In this document: positions 1 through 10,714 of the stretch, piece after piece
How the letters are laid out: each line of letters starts with the position of its first letter
Numbering within the stretch: the first letter of the stretch is position 1
Source of the DNA: Globodera rostochiensis
Taxonomy: Eukaryota; Nematoda; Chromadorea; Rhabditida; Heteroderidae
Direction: 5' to 3'
Length of the DNA: 64,000 bases
Assembly (NCBI GenBank): GCA_018350325.1
Contig: JAEVLN010000008.1
Location: 372,001-436,000 of the forward strand
Translations under genes and position numbers: made by a program
Notes under the pieces: model-generated
What the model saw: the letters and a program-made list of their open reading frames with translations, nothing else
Databases searched by the model: none
Told to the model about the DNA's origin: nothing

Positions 1-483
1 TAAAAGTCTGCTCTTATTGGCCGCTAGGCACCGCCAGGGAATGTTAGTAGATTTTAACGATATTTGTTAGGAAAATAAGTCCACCCTATGGTTTTTAGCC
101 AACTTCGAGGAGTCATAGTGCTATTCGACAAAATTTTTTTATCTATTCGTGATCAGCTCGACGAGTGGAATCGACTGGTAGTATTTTCATTCGGATCTGG
201 ATCACTCCCATATAAAGTAGTTAATTCAAAAATTTCAATGCCAACTTTCTAAGGAATTTTTTGTCCGAAATTTAATATTAAAAATTTTCTGACGGATTTG
301 GCACTGACGGATTGTCCGGAGGCCGCTGATATATAAATAAAATCGATATAATTAAGGATCAGTTTAAACGTAAATAATATTTTTAAAAGCTGTAATTTTA
401 AAGTAATATTTTGTAATTTGACACAAATCGTAAAGAGACTTTCACTTGCTAAAACATTAATTAATTTATTTCGCGAAATATTG
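1..483. other. AT-rich non-coding stretch
   Basis: No open frame or repeat could be supported here. It lies upstream of the terminal exon of a phosphatase gene and is probably intron of that gene. Confidence 0.4.
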
Positions 484-568
484 TCCAGCTGTAGCTCAGT
501 TGGTAGAGCGGAGGACTGTAGTGGTTGAAGCGATCCTTAGGTCGATGGTTCAAATCCGTCCAGCTGGA
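484..568 (+). tRNA. tRNA-Tyr (GTA) with short intron
   Basis: The acceptor stem pairs 484-490 with 562-568 (TCCAGCT/AGCTGGA). The D-arm has AGCTCAGTTGGTAGAGC, the anticodon stem pairs GAGGA with TCCTT, and the T-arm has GATGG-TTCAAAT-CCGTC. The anticodon is GTA, followed by one purine and then an 11-nt insert (tggttgaagcg) at the canonical tRNA intron position. Nuclear tRNA-Tyr genes commonly carry an intron at this site. It lies on the same strand just upstream of the phosphatase exon at 677, possibly inside that gene's last intron. Confidence 0.93.
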
Positions 569-676
569 ATAACTTTTTTACCATTTTCAATTAAAAATAT
601 GAAGAAATAATTAAAATATCAAAATGTTTATCGTGCAAATTAATTTGCAATTAAATTTAATTTTTTTGCTTTTTAG

Positions 677-824
677 GGCCAAATTGGAGCACGTCGTCGA
701 CATGTTCACCACAGTAAAAATGTTGCGTATGCAGCGGCCGAATATGGTGGAGTCCCGGGAACAGTACGAATTTTGCTACATGGCGGCCATCGAATTTTTG
801 GCCTCCTATGACGAAGGCTTTTAA
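677..824 (+). CDS. Receptor-type protein tyrosine phosphatase, C-terminal exon (partial)
   Basis: An exon opens after a TTTTTAG acceptor (675-676) and ends at TAA 822-824. The peptide contains VDMFTTVKMLRMQRPNMVE followed by REQYEFCY and AAIEFLASYD. This is the typical tail of a classical PTP catalytic domain: the helix after the Q-loop with VD.F..VK.LR.QRP.MV and QY.FCY. The catalytic loop itself is not in the window, so the rest of the gene should lie to the left. The tRNA-Tyr would then sit in its last intron. Activity cannot be judged from this piece; tandem-domain PTPs often have an inactive second domain. Confidence 0.75.
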
Positions 825-2279
825 GAGGCCAAAATAATGCAAATCGCCTTATCGAACAAATATTAATCTCCGAAATACAAAATTCATTTTGCTCACACGT
901 TCAAAGTCCTTTCTTTCATCGTTGGCATTTTGACATTTGCCGCCCGCATTTTTGTTGAATCATTGGATCAATTTGATCGATCTCCTCTTTTTATTCTATT
1001 TCAATTAGAGAAAATCCGAAGAAATCAAAAAGCGCAATTTGCTGATTGAAGCACTGTATTTAATTGCACCAGGATTTTCGTCTTTTTACACTTGTATTTA
1101 ATGTAGAGCAAGCAATCTCGGTTGTGAATTACATTTAAACGTATTTTCTTCATTATCATCAGCATTATTATTTTTATATTATTATTCCCAAAATGTTCCA
1201 AAAATTATTTCTTTATCAGATATCCCTCAAAAACCTCTTTTTGAGTTCTTTATTCTTTTAATATTATTTGATTTACTGAAATAAAATTTTATTTACAAAC
1301 TTAAAGAATATTATTGTCTTTAACTTAAAACTAAAATTGGTTTAAAATAATAGACTTTTTTGAGGAAAGGTATTAGGTTGTAATTTGTAAGCTTTTTAAA
1401 ATTATTTATTTCTGTTCTGGACTTGACTTTAGAACAGGAACAGAGAGTTTTTATGTTCCTTAAGTGTTTTATGTTGCTTTTAATTAATGATTATTAAAAA
1501 AATTATTATTATTAACTAACTTCTTTTTCTTATTGATGAGCTTTCTGCTTTATTGAAGTGGGTTATAGTTACGGAGGGAGCACAGACCGTTTTTAGCTTT
1601 TGCGTCCATTTTTAATGCCGACAAGCAGCAACTTTCTCACCGTGAAATAAAAAACAAAATTAAAATTTTACATTGAATTATTTTTGCAATTTACTATTAA
1701 AAGTTATAATCAGGCCAAAGATTTTTTGGGTTTTCTATTTTTTGCAGCTTTGTTTTGGCGAGTAATGCATGAAAAACATGTTTTTAGCCGGAAATTTCGT
1801 CGTTTAGCGAGGCTATTCGGACCTAGAAAAACCCTATTTTGGAGTTTTCGCGTCTAAAATAGGCTCAAGCCTATTTTAGGCATCTGATGATTTTTTGTGC
1901 CTATTTGGGCATTTTTGGCGACTTTTTTGAACTTTTGTGCCTATTTCGGCATTTAATCAAAAAATTTCATTAAAAAAATGCAATAAAATTATAATTTCTT
2001 GTTAAGATCCTTCAAAGAATTTTTTTTTCCTTGCCCAAAAATGTACCCTATAAAATCAAACTTTTTGTTTGCACAAAATACCTATACCCTTAAAGATCAA
2101 AAGTTTCAAGCATTTTTGATGTTTCGAAAAAAAAACTCAGATAATTTTTTTAATGAAATATCTCGACTGATAATTTCATCAACCTGATTTGAAAATGTTG
2201 CGAAACATTCCATTTGTTGTGAATTCGCCACAAATGTAATTAAAATATGAAATTAATGAGTTTTATTTTTTTAAATTTT
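825..2279. other. Intergenic AT-rich stretch
   Basis: No supported gene. Around 1800-1960 a short low-copy motif (CCTATTTTGG / TGCCTATTTGGGCATTT variants) recurs in both orientations and looks like an old foldback remnant. The ORFs here are AT-rich and lack family signal. Confidence 0.5.
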
Positions 2280-2284
2280 GTTTA

Positions 2285-2545
2285 TTAATTAAATGGTCGT
2301 CCAATTGGCATTTGTACTGCTACACCTTGGCGGATCACTTGCATTTCACCACCCGTGCCCTGCGAATCTTCTTCTTCATTATCAGCTGAACTTTTGTTGG
2401 AAGTTCCGAATGCGTCGGCAGAAGCGGCAGAAACGGTCAGTCGCGCACTGACCGGAATGACGAGTTGCTTAAGCTTAAAATTAAAAATAAAATTATTTAA
2501 ATAAGCTAACTCGAAGTTTGTCTTCGGCACTCCCATTAAACACTG
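2285..2545 (-). pseudogene. C-terminal fragment of an unrecognised gene
   Basis: On the minus strand a short exon (CLMGVPKTNFELA, about 2507-2545) is followed by an exon opening after CTTAAG at 2468-2469. That exon encodes QLVIPVSARLTVSAASADAF, then an acidic stretch (DNEEED), then MQVIRQGVAVQMPIGRPFN and a stop at 2285-2287. I do not recognise the family. The copy in the right arm (11507-11657) has lost about 70 bp and is split by an 871-bp hAT element, so at least that copy is dead. No upstream exons are visible on either arm, so both are probably carried-along gene ends. Confidence 0.45.
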
Positions 2546-3372
2546 AAAAAAGAATGATTATGGCAACGATCATTAAAGTATAAAAATACAGCAGCTAAAT
2601 AAAATTTATAGAAAAGAGTTGATTTTTTAGTACTTAATTGATTTATTATAAAATAAAAATGTTATTTCTCATTTTTTCTGTTTTAATTTACTTGAAAAAA
2701 TGAATTGCCCTTTTTTTTTTTGAAAAGATTGGTGTGGCCATAAGGCCACAAAGTTCCAAATTGGTGTGACCAATTTGGTTCCGCATATTATTTGCACACA
2801 ATGCTCTATAATAGAGAAGGTACGTAATTCACACAAAAAGCTTTTAATATTTCCGAATAATTAGATTAGAGGTGAATTGGGGTGACGGAATAAGTGCAAA
2901 GGAATGAAAACAGCAAAGCAAAGGCGTACCCTGGGTGGGCTAGGCCACAAAAATTTTTGAGAAAAACCCATTAGGGGCGGGAACTTTTTGTCTTGAAACA
3001 GATTCTCAAGAAAAACTTGTTTTTTTTTGAAAAATTTCTTAACAAAAATATTTTTCAAACCTCTCTCGAGGGGGGTTACAATTAGGAGGTTTCAAATGGA
3101 AGGGGGTTACTAATAGAGGAATTATGGTAGTCCACATTTTGCTATTTAAGTCCATATAAATCCGGTTTCAGCATATAATTTTAAAGCCTATTTTTCAAAA
3201 TTCCCCGGACCGAAAAGCTCAATCACAACTTTATTCCACTTCTAATACTACTTTTGTGATAGTGCAACAGTTACAGTAACATTCGCAATCCATTCAAAAT
3301 TACTGTCACATGTGTAATTTTATTCTTCGGACTTTATTCACTGGATGGTGCCGTCACAAAGGCATCCGGTCT

Positions 3373-4131
3373 TCACACCTCCGTGGGAACGCCGTTGGAA
3401 GACTCGCCCGACGTATCGCTGCTGGATTCTGAAGAGGGGCTGCGCTTCTTTCGGCCCAATTGGCCATTGGATAAGAGCTCTACTATCGTCTGGAATGTGC
3501 TGTTGCTTGGTGTGGGGACAAAAGGAGCGGGTGCCACGCCGGTGTTGTCGTATCTTGGGAAGTCGGCAGGACCCCAGCCGTTGCCGCCACGACGAGGTCC
3601 CCAGCCGTTGCCGCCACGACGATGCCCCCAGCCGTTGGAGTGTCCGTGCGGGCTGCGCTTCTTTCGGCCTATGAAGCCAGGGTATAAAAGCTCTAACAAC
3701 GTGGGTAATGTGCTGTTGCTTGGTGTGGGGACGAAAGGAGCGGGTGCCACGCCGGTGTTGTCGTATCTTGGGAAGTCGGCAGGTCCCCAGCCGTTGCCGC
3801 CACGACGATGCCCCCAGCCGTTGGAGTGTCCGTGCGGGCTGCGCTTCTTTCGGCCCAATTGGCCATTGGATAAGAGCTCTACTATCGTCTGGAATGTGCT
3901 GTTGCTTGGTGTGGGGACGAAAGGAGCGGGTGCCACGCCGGTGTTGTCGTATCTTGGGAAGTCGGCAGGACCCCAGCCGTTGCCGCCATGACGAGGCCCC
4001 CAGAGTCCCCAGCCGTTGAAAGACTCATCCGACGTATCGCTGCTGGATTCCGAAGAGTCACTTGAACATTGGACGACAAGAAATGCCGCAAATGCGAAGA
4101 AAAGTGCCATTCGCAAAGTCAGAGACGCCAT
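3373..4131 (-). CDS. Secreted repeat-containing peptide precursor, HYP-like candidate
   Basis: A 252-residue, apparently intronless protein. The start at 4131 is supported by identity of the first 28 codons with the gene at 10460. Residues 1-22 are a signal peptide (MASLTLRMALFFAF... ending VVQC). An acidic serine-rich spacer follows (SSDSSESSSDTSDES). Then come three long units: NGWG-type glycine/tryptophan motifs, ADFPRYDNTGVAPAPFVP, an NST glycosylation site, an ELL helix, and RKKRSP. The GGNGWGP sub-motif occurs once, once and twice in the three units. The acidic motif reappears just before the stop. RKKR followed by S is a furin/kexin-type site, so the precursor could release several peptides. 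It sits in the left arm of the inverted repeat. Function is not known; the architecture resembles hyper-variable secreted effectors of cyst nematodes. Confidence 0.75.
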   Translation of the reverse strand: MASLTLRMALFFAFAAFLVVQCSSDSSESSSDTSDESFNGWGLWGPRHGGNGWGPADFPRYDNTGVAPAPFVPTPSNSTFQTIVELLSNGQLGRKKRSPHGHSNGWGHRRGGNGWGPADFPRYDNTGVAPAPFVPTPSNSTLPTLLELLYPGFIGRKKRSPHGHSNGWGHRRGGNGWGPRRGGNGWGPADFPRYDNTGVAPAPFVPTPSNSTFQTIVELLSNGQLGRKKRSPSSESSSDTSGESSNGVPTEV

Positions 4132-4220
4132 TTTGTTGTAGAAATCAATTTGATGGTAAAAAACAAATTAATTTTTAAATTAGCAAATTTTGAAGTGGTT
4201 GAATTTGATATTACTGCTCA

Positions 4221-4228
4221 CTTTTATA
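4221..4228 (-). promoter_or_regulatory. TATA box of the 3373-4131 peptide gene
   Basis: TATAAAAG on the minus strand, about 90 bp upstream of the ATG, within a 5' flank of several hundred bp shared by the 10.5, 22 and 62 kb family members. Confidence 0.6.
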
Positions 4229-4796
4229 TTCGAATTTTGCGTGTCAGCAGATGAGACTTTAGGCCATGAACAGCTGGGCAATTAAATTTTGTACTTTTGG
4301 TTAGAATTAAATTGAAAGTTAGGAAAGAATTCTGATTTCTTACTCAAATGTTCAAACAAATAGAATTGAACGGAGACAAAAGCGCATTCTTTCAGACAAA
4401 ACCAAATTGAGCAAAAGTCATTTCACCCAAACTTTTCATCATAAACAATTGGGCAACAAATCATCCGGTCATTGATTGGCACAGCTGGCGGACGCCATAC
4501 ATTCATTGGCTTTCAACGTTTTTATTGTAATGCAATGTGGCAGGTAATTATATTTTAATAAAACGTTGATTATTAAAAATCACTGAGTTACAGACTAGGG
4601 TTGGCGCTTCCACCGGGCCGTACCGTCACCCGGGATTCTTTGGTTCGAATAATCAAAATGTTTCGCTTCGGCTCCAAAAAGGGGTATTCGTTGCCAATTC
4701 AAATATTAACTTACATGTTCTCTCCCGACTCAACAGATGATAAATGCGTTACGCACATCGGTACGCTTAACTTCAGTTCTACACGTCGAGTCCGGG

Positions 4797-5310
4797 GGCC
4801 GGTAAATTGCACTTTGGTAAATTGCTCTCCGTGAAAAAAAGAGAAAAATTGCTCTCGGAAAATTTCTATCCAACCCGGAAAATTGCTCTCCGTGAAAAAA
4901 AAGGAGAAAAATTGCTCTCGGAAAATTTCTATCCAATCCGGAAAATTGTTCTCCGTGAGAAAAAATAAAAATGGCAAAATTCATCCCAGACTTATGCCTA
5001 AGCCTAACAAACCCCAAGCCAGGGTGGCTTATGCCTAAGCCTAACTAACCCCAAGTCTTTAACTTTTTTCCTATTGTTCTAATTCAATCCAAAAATATTT
5101 TTAAAAATCTGAAATAATTTAAAAGGTCTTTAAAAATTGTTTGCTTTCCATACACTATCCCGAATGCTATAAGAAATCATTTACATAATCAGGGTTCAAA
5201 CCACCAGTATTTTATTTTTTCTCACGGAGAGCGAGAGCAATTTTCCTCTTTTTCGGACGGAGAGCAATTTTCCGCTGAGAGCAATTTTCCGAAAACTGTC
5301 GGAGAACCTA
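4797..5310. repeat. Foldback element with tandem-phrase ends (left-arm copy)
   Basis: The left side (4797-4965) carries repeated GGAAAATTGCTCTCCGTG and CTCGGAAAATTTCTATCC phrases. The right side (5218-5300) carries the same phrases reversed (CACGGAGAGC, GAGAGCAATTTTCC). Between them, at 4990-5065, is a core with GCCTAAGCCTAAC and a TTAGGC-like character. No coding capacity. The mirrored copy in the right arm has one more 63-bp unit. Confidence 0.7.
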
Positions 5311-6249
5311 GACTCTCGAATCCTACTCAAATTTTTACCAATCCTGAGAAAACATTTTATTATTTGTAAACGGGCGGCAATTCCGACCTGTTCCTGTTCT
5401 GTGGCAGGATTTTTAATAGTTTTTTGAGTTTGAAGGGTGAGGGGTTGGCGGTGCCGATAAGCGCCGCCGAAAAATTTTGAATTTTTGAAGGAATTTGTTA
5501 AGAAAAATGGCCCAAAAAATGCATCGCGGAAAGGCGAAAATGATTAAAAAATTTACAAAATTTTCCGGACATTTTTGAAATCCAGATTCCGAGTCTTACT
5601 CGAGACTTTTTCAAAAAATTTAATTTTAGGTTCAGAAAACTAGACGAAAATGTTAGTCGTTTTATTAGGGGGTTTTGTCGGTTATCAGCGATGCCGATCA
5701 GGGATGGGCGAAACTTCGGCTTCGAGTTTCGCGAAATTTCGTGTATTTTGGAGCTTCGAGGTTCGGGAAATTTCGGGTATTTTGGAACTTCGAGCTTCGT
5801 GTTTCGGGTTCGGGAAAATACCCGAAGTTTCGGGTAAAATGCACTCCTAAAGATTGGGGTTTTCATGTTGGAAAATGTTTCAAAGCTATGGCTGCAGGAG
5901 TAAAAATTATCGGGCGGCAATTTTAGGTTTTAATTAGAGATCGGACGGTACGGGAAAGTACCGACGCTTTTTCGGTACTTTTGGTGTCGGTACTTTACCG
6001 AAAAGTACGACCAAAAAAATTTGAGTACCGAAAAAAGTACCGAATGGAAAAATTGGTAATATATTTGAATTTTTCAACGTCTACCATTAATAGTGCACGG
6101 ATTTTTATGTTTTAACATATTTTTTTCGTGGATTCCTTACCAATGAGAGAAGCCCAAAAATAGTATTTGTTTTAAAAATTTTTTAAATTAGGGCGACTTC
6201 TTAGCACATATTTACTGACATATTTTAAGCTTTTGACTCCGCCCAATAA

Positions 6250-6535
6250 TTGTCTGATCACTTCTCCCATTTTTTGATCGCCCCGCCCCACCAGTGTTCG
6301 TTTGTCCCCCCTGAGGGCCTTCACTCATTCGATCGGGGATTGGGCTCCCGAACACCTTTGCCCATTCCCCCACCCCTGTCTGTCCCGAGACGAATCGGGT
6401 TGTTCTATTACCCCCACATTGGCAATGTCTACAAAATCCCCTTCTGAATAAAGGATATTATTCACTCCGTTGTAAATTGGAGGTACACAAATGCCCCCGG
6501 GCATTCCCGACTATTCACGTTTCAGAGTTTTAGCA
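6250..6535. mobile_element. GC-rich block, possible solo LTR
   Basis: The block starts near TGTCTGATCACTTC, is markedly GC-rich against an AT-rich background, has AATAAAGG near 6450 and resembles the BEL LTRs in composition. No convincing flanking duplication was found, so the assignment is weak. Confidence 0.25.
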
Positions 6536-7079
6536 CATATTTCGCCATTTTTCAAAAAATTTCTTAACAAAAAATAAAAACGTAAAATACACCCCTAAAG
6601 ATCTACTTTTGAAAAATTTTCAAAAGGCACCCCTAAAATTGACTTTTTTACGTTTTGATTTTTATTTCAATTAGCAAAACAAAACCCAAAAATTTTTAGA
6701 AAACATAATAAAATGCCCAAATTTCCGATTTTTTTTTAAATTTTTTAATAAAAGTTTTCTTCAATGCATTTTTCTGACCAGTCATCATAAATAAGGGTTG
6801 TCATTCGTCCGCAAGGGCCGTCCTTGAAAATTGACCCTAGATCTTAAATTAAAATGTCCTTATTTTCAAGATTGTCCTTGAAAATGGGGGTTTGGCGTGA
6901 GGGTTGAAAAAATTGGGATTTTAATGGAAAAATTCATGTTTGGCATTGTGAATATTCAAAATTTGCAATAGAAAATGGTCATTTTATCAAAAATGCGCCC
7001 GCGCTTCAAAAGAGGTGATTCTTGATTGTTTCTATTTTTTAGCATGTCTTCAGTAATGCGTAAAAGTGTATTCAATCCC

Positions 7080-7390
7080 GAATGGGAAAAATAATACAAT
7101 TTTGTCAAGCGTAGCAGAAGGGGAAATGGCCATTTCTATTGTGCTTTTTGTCAAAAGGATGTAAATGTTGAATCAATGGGAGTCTCTGCCATCAAATCGC
7201 ACGTTGAGAACAGATTTCATAAGCAAATTGAAGAGGAAAAACGGAGCAATGCAACCATGGAGAATTTTGTGAGGGACAAGTCAACACAGACCACGCTTGA
7301 CATGCAAATTGCAGCAGCAGAAGGTCGTTTGGACCTATCTTTTTGGAATTTTTCCAGATTCGCAGATCGCAAAGAGATATGGATCGGTAA
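7080..7390 (+). pseudogene. hAT-type transposase N-terminal fragment
   Basis: The frame reads GHFYCAFCQKDVNVE, then MGVSAIKSHVENRFHK: a BED-like zinc finger with C..C and H....H spacing. This is followed by STQTTLDMQIAAAEG. That is the usual start of one hAT transposase lineage (finger, then a charged linker). The reading frame degrades after 7390 into a run of short direct repeats. The matching C-terminal piece lies 300 bp away on the opposite strand, so the gene has been broken and partly inverted. Confidence 0.6.
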
Positions 7391-7394
7391 ACTC

Positions 7395-7560
7395 GACTAA
7401 CTTAAAAAACGACAAAATCTCCACCCGACAAAATCTCGACTCCCCCAAAAATGACAAAATCTCGACCCGACAAAATCTCGACTAACCTAAAAAACGACAA
7501 AATCTCGACTCCCACATAAAACGACAAAATCCCGATTAACCCAAAAAACGACAAATAAAA
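7395..7560. repeat. Tandem ACAAAATCTCGAC phrases
   Basis: About nine imperfect copies of ACAAAATCTCGACTCC-type phrases in direct orientation. No clear mirrored partner was found nearby. It resembles one end of the phrase-type foldback elements elsewhere in the window. Confidence 0.6.
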
Positions 7561-7685
7561 CCAGGGTTCCCAGATGAAATTTTTCAAAAAACATCATTTG
7601 GGTAGCAAAAAAACATCATTTGGGACCAAAAAGCATCATTTTTTTAAAACCTTTGTTTAACCGGTAAATAGTGCGTATCAAATGT

Positions 7686-8020
7686 TCAAATGACATATTT
7701 TTGATTATCCATGATCGATGTAAGAAGTTTTTTGTTTGAAATTAGCATTTGGTAAAACTCGGGGCACGAATAATCGAAATTGACTTTGATTTGGGCCAGC
7801 GATTTCACAGTCTCAACTTTCAATATATTGCGGACATCCGTCCATTGTGCTAAGCAGAGTGAGAAAACCCGTTCCACGAAGGCATTGGATACCGGAATCG
7901 ACAGAAATTTGCTAACGAGTTTGTACAAGCAGGGAAGGTCTGCGGTGAAAATCTGTTGCCACTTCTGTTCCGTAGTCAGCTGCTCGAACTCGGCCTCCGG
8001 GACTTCTTTCAAGATAATTT
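7686..8020 (-). pseudogene. hAT transposase C-terminal (dimerisation) fragment
   Basis: The 108-residue frame includes LSIPVSNAFVERVFSLC, then QWTDVRNILKVETVKSLAQI and NFDYSCPEFY. The pattern hydrophobic-P-S-NA-ERVFS is the hallmark of the hAT C-terminal dimerisation domain. No upstream catalytic domain is joined to it on this strand. It is the natural partner of the BED-finger fragment at 7080-7390, which is in the opposite orientation. Confidence 0.75.
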
Positions 8021-9227
8021 TGTCGTTTTTGTCGTTTATAACAACCGAAAAACAAACGGTTGCACCTGTAGTGCATCGATTGAATTGGTGAAAATGGGCA
8101 AAACATGGGTGAGAAAATTGAGAATGACTTCCGAAACTGGAGAAATTTTTTTTTCGGATTCATATATTGCAGACCGAGAGGAGTCGATTGGTATGTTTTG
8201 TTCGATTTTGGCTCTGGTCGCTATGACCGATATTTTAAATTTCTTTAATCGATTCAAAATTTCTAAGATTTACATACAGAATAACTTTTTCATCATTTTA
8301 GTTATCGAAATTGGACAAGTATTCTTAATAAAATCGTAAGAGTTTTCATTTTTTATTCTCGGCGACGCCTATCGGTATCAGTGCTAAGCAAACCTCGGCG
8401 CACTACCCGAACCCGAAACTCGAAGCCCCAAAATACCCGAAATTTCGCAAAACTCGAAGCTCGAATGCGTATTTTTTAAAACAAATTTTATAAGTAAAAA
8501 ATCCCTCAAATTTGGTCCAAAATTGTTAAAATTTTGAAACATTTCGCCAAGGAATATTTGCGGGAACGGGAAAAATGCTAAAATCAAAATTGCGGGAGCG
8601 GTTAACAGGAATTTCAAAAAGTGCGGGCAGGATCCCGCGTGGGATTCCCGCGTTTTTCGCGCTCCCGCAAAAAATCCCGCTCGGCAAAAAAGTACGGGAG
8701 CGGGACCCGTTCCCGCCGGGCTCTGGCTGCGTGAATTGGATTTGCCCAGAAGGTGTAGGAATCTTAATTTGGACTGTTTATCCGCAACTTGCTAAATGAT
8801 ACGATAATTTTTACTCCTGCAGCCATAGCTTTGAAATATTTTCTAACATGAAAACCCCAATCTTTGGGAGTGCATTTTTTTCGTCTAGTTTTCTGAACCT
8901 AAAATTAAATTTTTAAAAAAAGTCTCGAGTAAGACTCGGAATCTGGATTTCAAAAATGTCCGGAAAATTTTGTAAATTTTTTAATCATTTTTCGCCTTTC
9001 CGCGCTGCATTTTTGGGCCATTTTTCTTAACAAATTCCTTCAAAAATTCAAAATTTTTCGGCGGCGCTTATCGGCACCGCCAACCCCTCACCCTTCAAAC
9101 TCAAAAAACTATTAAAAATCCTGCCACAGAACAGGAACAGGTCGGAATTGCCGCCCGTTTACAAATAATAAAATGTTTTCTCAGGATTGGTAAAAATTTG
9201 AGTAGGATTCGAGAGTCTAGGTTCTCC

Positions 9228-9800
9228 GACAGTTTTCGGAAAATTGCTCTCAGCGGAAAATTGCTCTCCGTCCGAAAAAGAGGAAAATTGCTCTCGCTCT
9301 CCGTGAGAAAAAATAAAATACTGGTGGTTTGAACCCTGATTATGTAAATGATTTCTTATAGCATTCGGGATAGTGTATGGAAAGCAAACAATTTTTAAAG
9401 ACCTTTTAAATTATTTCAGATTTTTAAAAATATTTTTGGATTGAATTAGAACAATAGGAAAAAAGTTAAAGACTTGGGGTTAGTTAGGCTTAGGCATAAG
9501 CCACCCTGGCTTGGGGTTTGTTAGGCTTAGGCATAAGTCTGGGATGAATTTTGCCATTTTTATTTTTTCTCACGGAGAACAATTTTCCGGATTGGATAGA
9601 AATTTTCCGAGAGCAATTTTTCTCCTTTTTTTTCACGGAGAGCAATTTTCCGGGTTGGATAGAAATTTTCCGAGAGCAATTTTTCTCCTTTTTTTTCACG
9701 GAGAGCAATTTTCCGGGTTGGATAGAAATTTTCCGAGAGCAATTTTTCTCTTTTTTTCACGGAGAGCAATTTACCAAAGTGCAATTTACCGGCCCCCGGA
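9228..9800. repeat. Foldback element with tandem-phrase ends (right-arm copy)
   Basis: Reverse complement of the element at 4797-5310. It has three rather than two copies of the 63-bp CTCGGAAAATTTCTATCC / CTCTCCGTG unit. The core with GCCTAAGCCTAAC lies at 9478-9540. Confidence 0.7.
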
Positions 9801-10362
9801 CTCGACGTGTAGAACTGAAGTTAAGCGTACCGATGTGCGTAACGCATTTATCATCTGTTGAGTCGGGAGAGAACATGTAAGTTAATATTTGAATTGGCAA
9901 CGAATACCCCTTTTTGGAGCCGAAGCGAAACATTTTGATTATTCGAACCAAAGAATCCCGGGTGACGGTACGGCCCGGTGGAAGCGCCAACCCTAGTCTG
10001 TAACTCAGTGATTTTTAATAATCAACGTTTTATTAAAATATAATTACCTGCCACATTGCATTACAATAAAAACGTTGAAAGCCAATGAATGTATGGCGTC
10101 CGCCAGCTGTGCCAATCAATGACCGGATGATTTGTTGCCCAATTGTTTATGATGAAAAGTTTGGGTGAAATGACTTTTGCTCAATTTGGTTTTGTCTGAA
10201 AGAATGCGCTTTTGTCTCCGTTCAATTCTATTTGTTTGAACATTTGAGTAAGAAATCAGAATTCTTTCCTAACTTTCAATTTAATTCTAACCAAAAGTAC
10301 AAAATTTAATTGCCCAGCTGTTCATGGCCTAAAGTCTCATCTGCTGACACGCAAAATTCGAA

Positions 10363-10370
10363 TATAAAAG
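10363..10370 (+). promoter_or_regulatory. TATA box of the 10460-10714 peptide gene
   Basis: TATAAAAG followed by TGAGCAG, 97 bp upstream of the ATG, inside the 5' flank shared by family members. Confidence 0.65.
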
Positions 10371-10459
10371 TGAGCAGTAATATCAAATTCAACCACTTCA
10401 AAATTTGCTAATTTAAAAATTAATTTGTTTTTTACCATCAAATTGATTTCTACAACAAA

Positions 10460-10714
10460 ATGGCGTCTCTGACTTTGCGAATGGCACTTTTCTTCGCATT
10501 TGCGGCATTTCTTGTCGTCCAATGTTCAAGTGACTCTTCCGAGCAACTCGAAGAACCTTCCGACGAAATAAAACGACAACTCAGCAGCCCTGAAATGTTG
10601 GAGGATGGGCCTTCCGACCGTCGCAAGCGAAGCTCGTTGTTGGCCCATGAAAGCAAACCACCAAGCCATCGTCCCGCCCCTTCAATTCGGCCCGGAGCTC
10701 CCCCGGGGAAGTGA
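10460..10714 (+). CDS. Secreted peptide precursor, right-arm paralogue
   Basis: 84 residues. The first 28 codons, the 5' flank and the sequence from the stop codon onward match the left-arm gene at 3373-4131. The middle is unrelated: EQLEEPSDEIKRQLSSPEML, then a DRRKRSS processing site, then a proline-rich tail ending APPGK. The EPSDEIKRQLSSPEMLEDGP segment recurs almost unchanged in the gene at 59019-59432. The homology to the left arm resumes at GTGAAGACCGGATGCC, which spans the stop codon, so the difference is confined to the mature region. It is probably secreted and proteolytically matured; the target is unknown. Confidence 0.75.
   Translation: MASLTLRMALFFAFAAFLVVQCSSDSSEQLEEPSDEIKRQLSSPEMLEDGPSDRRKRSSLLAHESKPPSHRPAPSIRPGAPPGK

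Larger units (their letters stand above)
2280..5914 (+). repeat. Left arm of large inverted repeat
   Basis: The reverse complement of this segment reappears at about 8797-12560. Landmarks match in mirrored order: the MQVIRQG exon (2285-2467 / 11580-11640), the lysine-rich AT stretch (2861-3058 / 11024-11206), the peptide-gene 5' region (4132-4610 / 10000-10459) and the foldback with GGAAAATTGCTCTCCGTG phrases (4797-5310 / 9228-9800). Translated blocks such as 4601-4834 and 9757-9990 are identical over 77 residues, so the duplication is young or recently homogenised. Arm-specific differences are a 185-bp block at about 5650-5838 (left only), one fewer copy of a 63-bp unit near 4870-4930, and the complete replacement of the peptide-gene middle. 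Confidence 0.9.
5915..8796. other. Spacer between the inverted-repeat arms
   Basis: The spacer is built of transposon debris. It contains a GTACCGAAAAAGTACCG-type foldback at about 5935-6060, a GC-rich LTR-like block at 6250-6535, hAT transposase pieces at 7080-7390 (+) and 7686-8020 (-), a run of ACAAAATCTCGAC phrases at 7395-7560, and a GGGAGCGGGAC foldback at 8570-8725. No intact host gene is visible. Confidence 0.6.

Noticed and set aside
2285..2536. Single-exon gene starting at the MGVPKTNFELAY methionine
   Set aside because: The frame runs through a likely intron (AT-rich stretch with a CTTAAG acceptor); it looks like the end of a larger, missing gene.
3383..3991. 202-residue plus-strand ORF rich in RRGPQPLPPRR
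   Set aside because: Antisense shadow of the repeat-containing peptide gene; no signal peptide, and it is not conserved where the minus-strand frame is.
5697..5838. Another complete hAT element starting CAGGGATGGGCGAAAC
   Set aside because: Only one end is present; no matching right end or 8-bp duplication was found, so it is at most a remnant.
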